Source of the DNA: G965218495 sp965262785
Lineage (GTDB): Bacteria; Bacteroidota; Rhodothermia; Rhodothermales; Bin80
Assembly: GCA_965262785.1 (NCBI GenBank)
Contig: OZ253559.1
Coordinates: forward strand, 3,348,001-3,412,000
DNA length: 64,000 bases
Reading direction: 5' to 3'
Shown here piece by piece: positions 62,398 through 64,000 of the stretch. How positions within the stretch are numbered: the stretch's first letter is position 1; each line of letters opens with the position of its first letter. Made by a program: the position numbers and the translations under genes. Below the pieces are notes generated by a model, which had not been told where the DNA came from, searched no databases, and saw only the letters and a program-made list of their open reading frames with translations.

Positions 62398-63857
62398 AGG
62401 AGCTGACGGACCCCTGGTACGAGTGCGGTTGTCAGATGAACCGCCGCCATTTCTTTTCACGCCTCAGCATGGGGATTGGAGGCGCAGCGCTGGCCACGCT
62501 GATGGGGTGCGCTACGCGCCCTGACGCCGCGCGCAGCGCCCTAGGGGGCATCCTGGATCGGCCGCACATCGCACCCCGGGCGCGTCGCGTAATCTACCTC
62601 TTCCAAAGCGGCGGGCCATCGCAGCTGGAGCTGTTTGACTACAAGCCGACACTGGCGGGACGACGAGGAGAGGACCTGCCAACCTCGGTCCGGATGGGGC
62701 AGCGCCTGACCGGCATGACGGCCTACCAGAAGACGCTGCCGCTGGCTCCCACCATCTACCCATTTCAACAGCACGGACAAAGCCGCGCATGGCTCAGTGA
62801 CCTGCTTCCACATACCGCGAAGATTGCAGACGAGCTCTGCATCATCCGCTCGATGTATACGGAGGCCATCAACCACGACCCGGCGATCACGTTTTTCCAG
62901 ACGGGGTCTCAGCAACCCGGCCGGCCCAGCATGGGCGCCTGGCTCAGCTACGGGCTCGGAAGCACCAACGAAAACCTGCCCTCCTTCTGTGTACTCCTCT
63001 CGCGCGGCCTGCAGCGCCCGCAGCCGATTTACTCTCGCCTGTGGGGCAACGGCTTTCTGGCCGCACTGCACCAGGGCGTGCAGTTCCGGCCGGGCGGGGA
63101 TCCGGTCCTATACCTGAACAACCCGCCGGGCCTGGACGCCACAGACCGGCGTCGTATGCTGCGCCACCTCACCGAGCTGAACAACCTGCAAACCGCAGCT
63201 GCCGGAGCATCGCATATCGAGTCGCGTGTTGCCCAGTATGAGATGGCGTACCGGATGCAGACATCTGTGCCTTCGGTGACCGATCTCTCGGACGAACCCG
63301 AATCCACCTTTGAGCTCTATGGCGAGGCCGCCCGAACCCCTGGGACCTATGCCGCAAACTGCTTGCTGGCCCGACGTCTGGCAGAGCGCGATGTGCGCTT
63401 CGTTCAGCTGTACCACATGGGATGGGACCAGCATGGCAACTTGCCAAACGACATCGCGCTGCAATGCAAAGACACCGACCGCGCCTCGGCGGCCCTGGTG
63501 ACCGACCTCAAGAGGCGCGGCCTGCTGGATGACACCCTGGTGATCTGGGGTGGCGAATTTGGACGCACAAACTACAGTCAGGGCGCCCTTACGGAAACAA
63601 ACTACGGACGCGACCACCACCCCCGATGCTTTACCGTGTGGATGGCAGGTGGTGGCATCAAACGCGGACTTACCTACGGCAAGACCGACGACTTGGGATA
63701 CAACATCGTGGAGAATCCGGTCCATGTCCATGACTTCCAGGCCACGGTGCTATATCTGCTGGGCATTGAGCACGAACGCCTGACGTACAAGCACCAGGGC
63801 CGCCGATACCGTCTCACGGATGTCCACGGCAACGTAGTCCATGACCTTCTCGCGTAG
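62394..63857 (+). CDS. DUF1501 protein, Tat-exported
   Basis: A 487-residue protein translationally coupled to the PSD1 gene (ATGA overlap). The N-terminus has a Tat signal (MNRRHFFSRLSMGIGGAALATLMGC), which may end in a lipobox. The body is DUF1501, of the alkaline-phosphatase/sulfatase superfamily: RRVIYLFQSGGPSQLELFDYKP, SMYTEAINHDPAITFFQTGS, VRFVQLYHMGWDQHGNLPNDI, VIWGGEFGRTNYSQG and GRDHHPRCFTVWMAGGGI (metal-site Asp and His). It is probably a periplasmic hydrolase working with the PSD1 protein; the substrate is unknown. An internal ATG at 62436 is an alternative start, but DUF1501 proteins usually have about 15 residues before the RR motif. Confidence 0.93.
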   Translation: MKELTDPWYECGCQMNRRHFFSRLSMGIGGAALATLMGCATRPDAARSALGGILDRPHIAPRARRVIYLFQSGGPSQLELFDYKPTLAGRRGEDLPTSVRMGQRLTGMTAYQKTLPLAPTIYPFQQHGQSRAWLSDLLPHTAKIADELCIIRSMYTEAINHDPAITFFQTGSQQPGRPSMGAWLSYGLGSTNENLPSFCVLLSRGLQRPQPIYSRLWGNGFLAALHQGVQFRPGGDPVLYLNNPPGLDATDRRRMLRHLTELNNLQTAAAGASHIESRVAQYEMAYRMQTSVPSVTDLSDEPESTFELYGEAARTPGTYAANCLLARRLAERDVRFVQLYHMGWDQHGNLPNDIALQCKDTDRASAALVTDLKRRGLLDDTLVIWGGEFGRTNYSQGALTETNYGRDHHPRCFTVWMAGGGIKRGLTYGKTDDLGYNIVENPVHVHDFQATVLYLLGIEHERLTYKHQGRRYRLTDVHGNVVHDLLA

Positions 63858-63860
63858 GGG

Positions 63861-64000
63861 GTGCTGAAGGCGACCACATATCTGCTGGTGGCAGCCTGTG
63901 TCCTGACGCAGGGATGCCGTGGACCCGGGCAGGCAGAGCAGGCTTTGCCCGATGTCGTAGACTACAACTTTCACGTCAAGCCCATCTTGTCGGATCGGTG
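63861..64000 (+). CDS. Second PSD1-type lipoprotein (N-terminus only, cut by window end)
   Basis: From GTG 63861, three bases after the DUF1501 stop codon, the frame reads VLKATTYLLVAACVLTQGC (signal and lipobox), then PDVVDYNFHVKPILSDR. This is identical in its last part to the start of the PSCyt1 domain in the gene at 59218 (VDYNFHVKPILSDR). It would be a tandem paralogue giving PSD1 - DUF1501 - PSD1. Only 46 residues are within the window. Confidence 0.85.
   Translation, partial: MLKATTYLLVAACVLTQGCRGPGQAEQALPDVVDYNFHVKPILSDR

Noticed and set aside
1..64000. CRISPR arrays
   Set aside because: No regularly spaced short direct repeats were seen; the only repeats are IS ends, target duplications and the large propeller units.

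Overview
This 64 kb window looks like a chromosomal segment of a Bacteroidota/Rhodothermota-type bacterium; I would guess a Rhodothermales relative, but this is inference from gene content. The supporting genes are a SusC/RagA-like TonB-dependent receptor with a carboxypeptidase-regulatory N-domain, a secreted protein with a type IX secretion (T9SS)-like C-terminus next to a PorV/PorQ-family protein, VDN-type RND pumps, many Tat and lipoprotein signals, and PSD1/DUF1501 gene pairs like those of Planctomycetes, Verrucomicrobia and Rhodothermales. The DNA is moderately GC-rich. I found no tRNA, rRNA or CRISPR array.

Layout. 1-7.2 kb (minus strand): a probable operon of TonB receptor, T9SS-sorted secreted protein, PorV-like protein and Tat-targeted sulfatase (cut by the window start). 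8-10.5 kb: a sugar-phosphate isomerase/epimerase-like protein and an AAA_14/DUF4143 ATPase. 11-18.9 kb: two RND permeases and one periplasmic adaptor, arranged divergently. 19-21.7 kb: a BNR-repeat lipoprotein and an intact ISL3-family insertion sequence (IS) with an 8-bp target duplication.

21.8-33.4 kb is the most unusual region. A divergent pair of beta-propeller genes (A on minus, B on plus) is tandemly repeated: units 1 and 2 are complete and unit 3 has A only. With inserted elements removed, units 1 and 2 are each about 3.24 kb. Unit 1 B is split by an 885-nt ORF-less group II intron in antisense orientation. Unit 2 carries a 2,666-bp IS256-family element between A and B. That element encodes a normal DDE transposase plus, overlapping by 4 nt, a diverged transposase homologue that has lost its catalytic aspartates.

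33.5-35.4 kb: an overlapping SDR/zinc-type alcohol dehydrogenase pair. 35.9-38.5 kb: an IS4-family (Tn5-like) element whose transposase carries a DruA/DUF4338-like N-terminal half. 38.7-40.8 kb: an ATPase plus small PD-(D/E)XK-like protein, overlapping, a candidate two-gene defence module. 41-47.5 kb: a coiled-coil protein, a Tat lipoprotein of unknown family, an HPS/OMPDC-family protein, a PIG-L deacetylase and a beta-lactamase-fold serine hydrolase. 47.9-57 kb: a defence island with a DUF433/DUF5615 toxin-antitoxin pair, a single-chain ATPase-TOPRIM protein resembling fused PARIS, a single-polypeptide type I-like restriction-modification enzyme (type ISP) with a small overlapping upstream gene, and relics of ISL3 and IS1595 elements. 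57-64 kb: a Tat NHL-propeller, a Dph6-like ATP pyrophosphatase and a tandem PSD1 - DUF1501 - PSD1 series running off the window end.

How they fit together (inference): the outer parts encode uptake, secretion and degradation functions fitting a consumer of (sulfated) polysaccharides, while the middle is an accessory zone where mobile elements and anti-phage systems accumulated.
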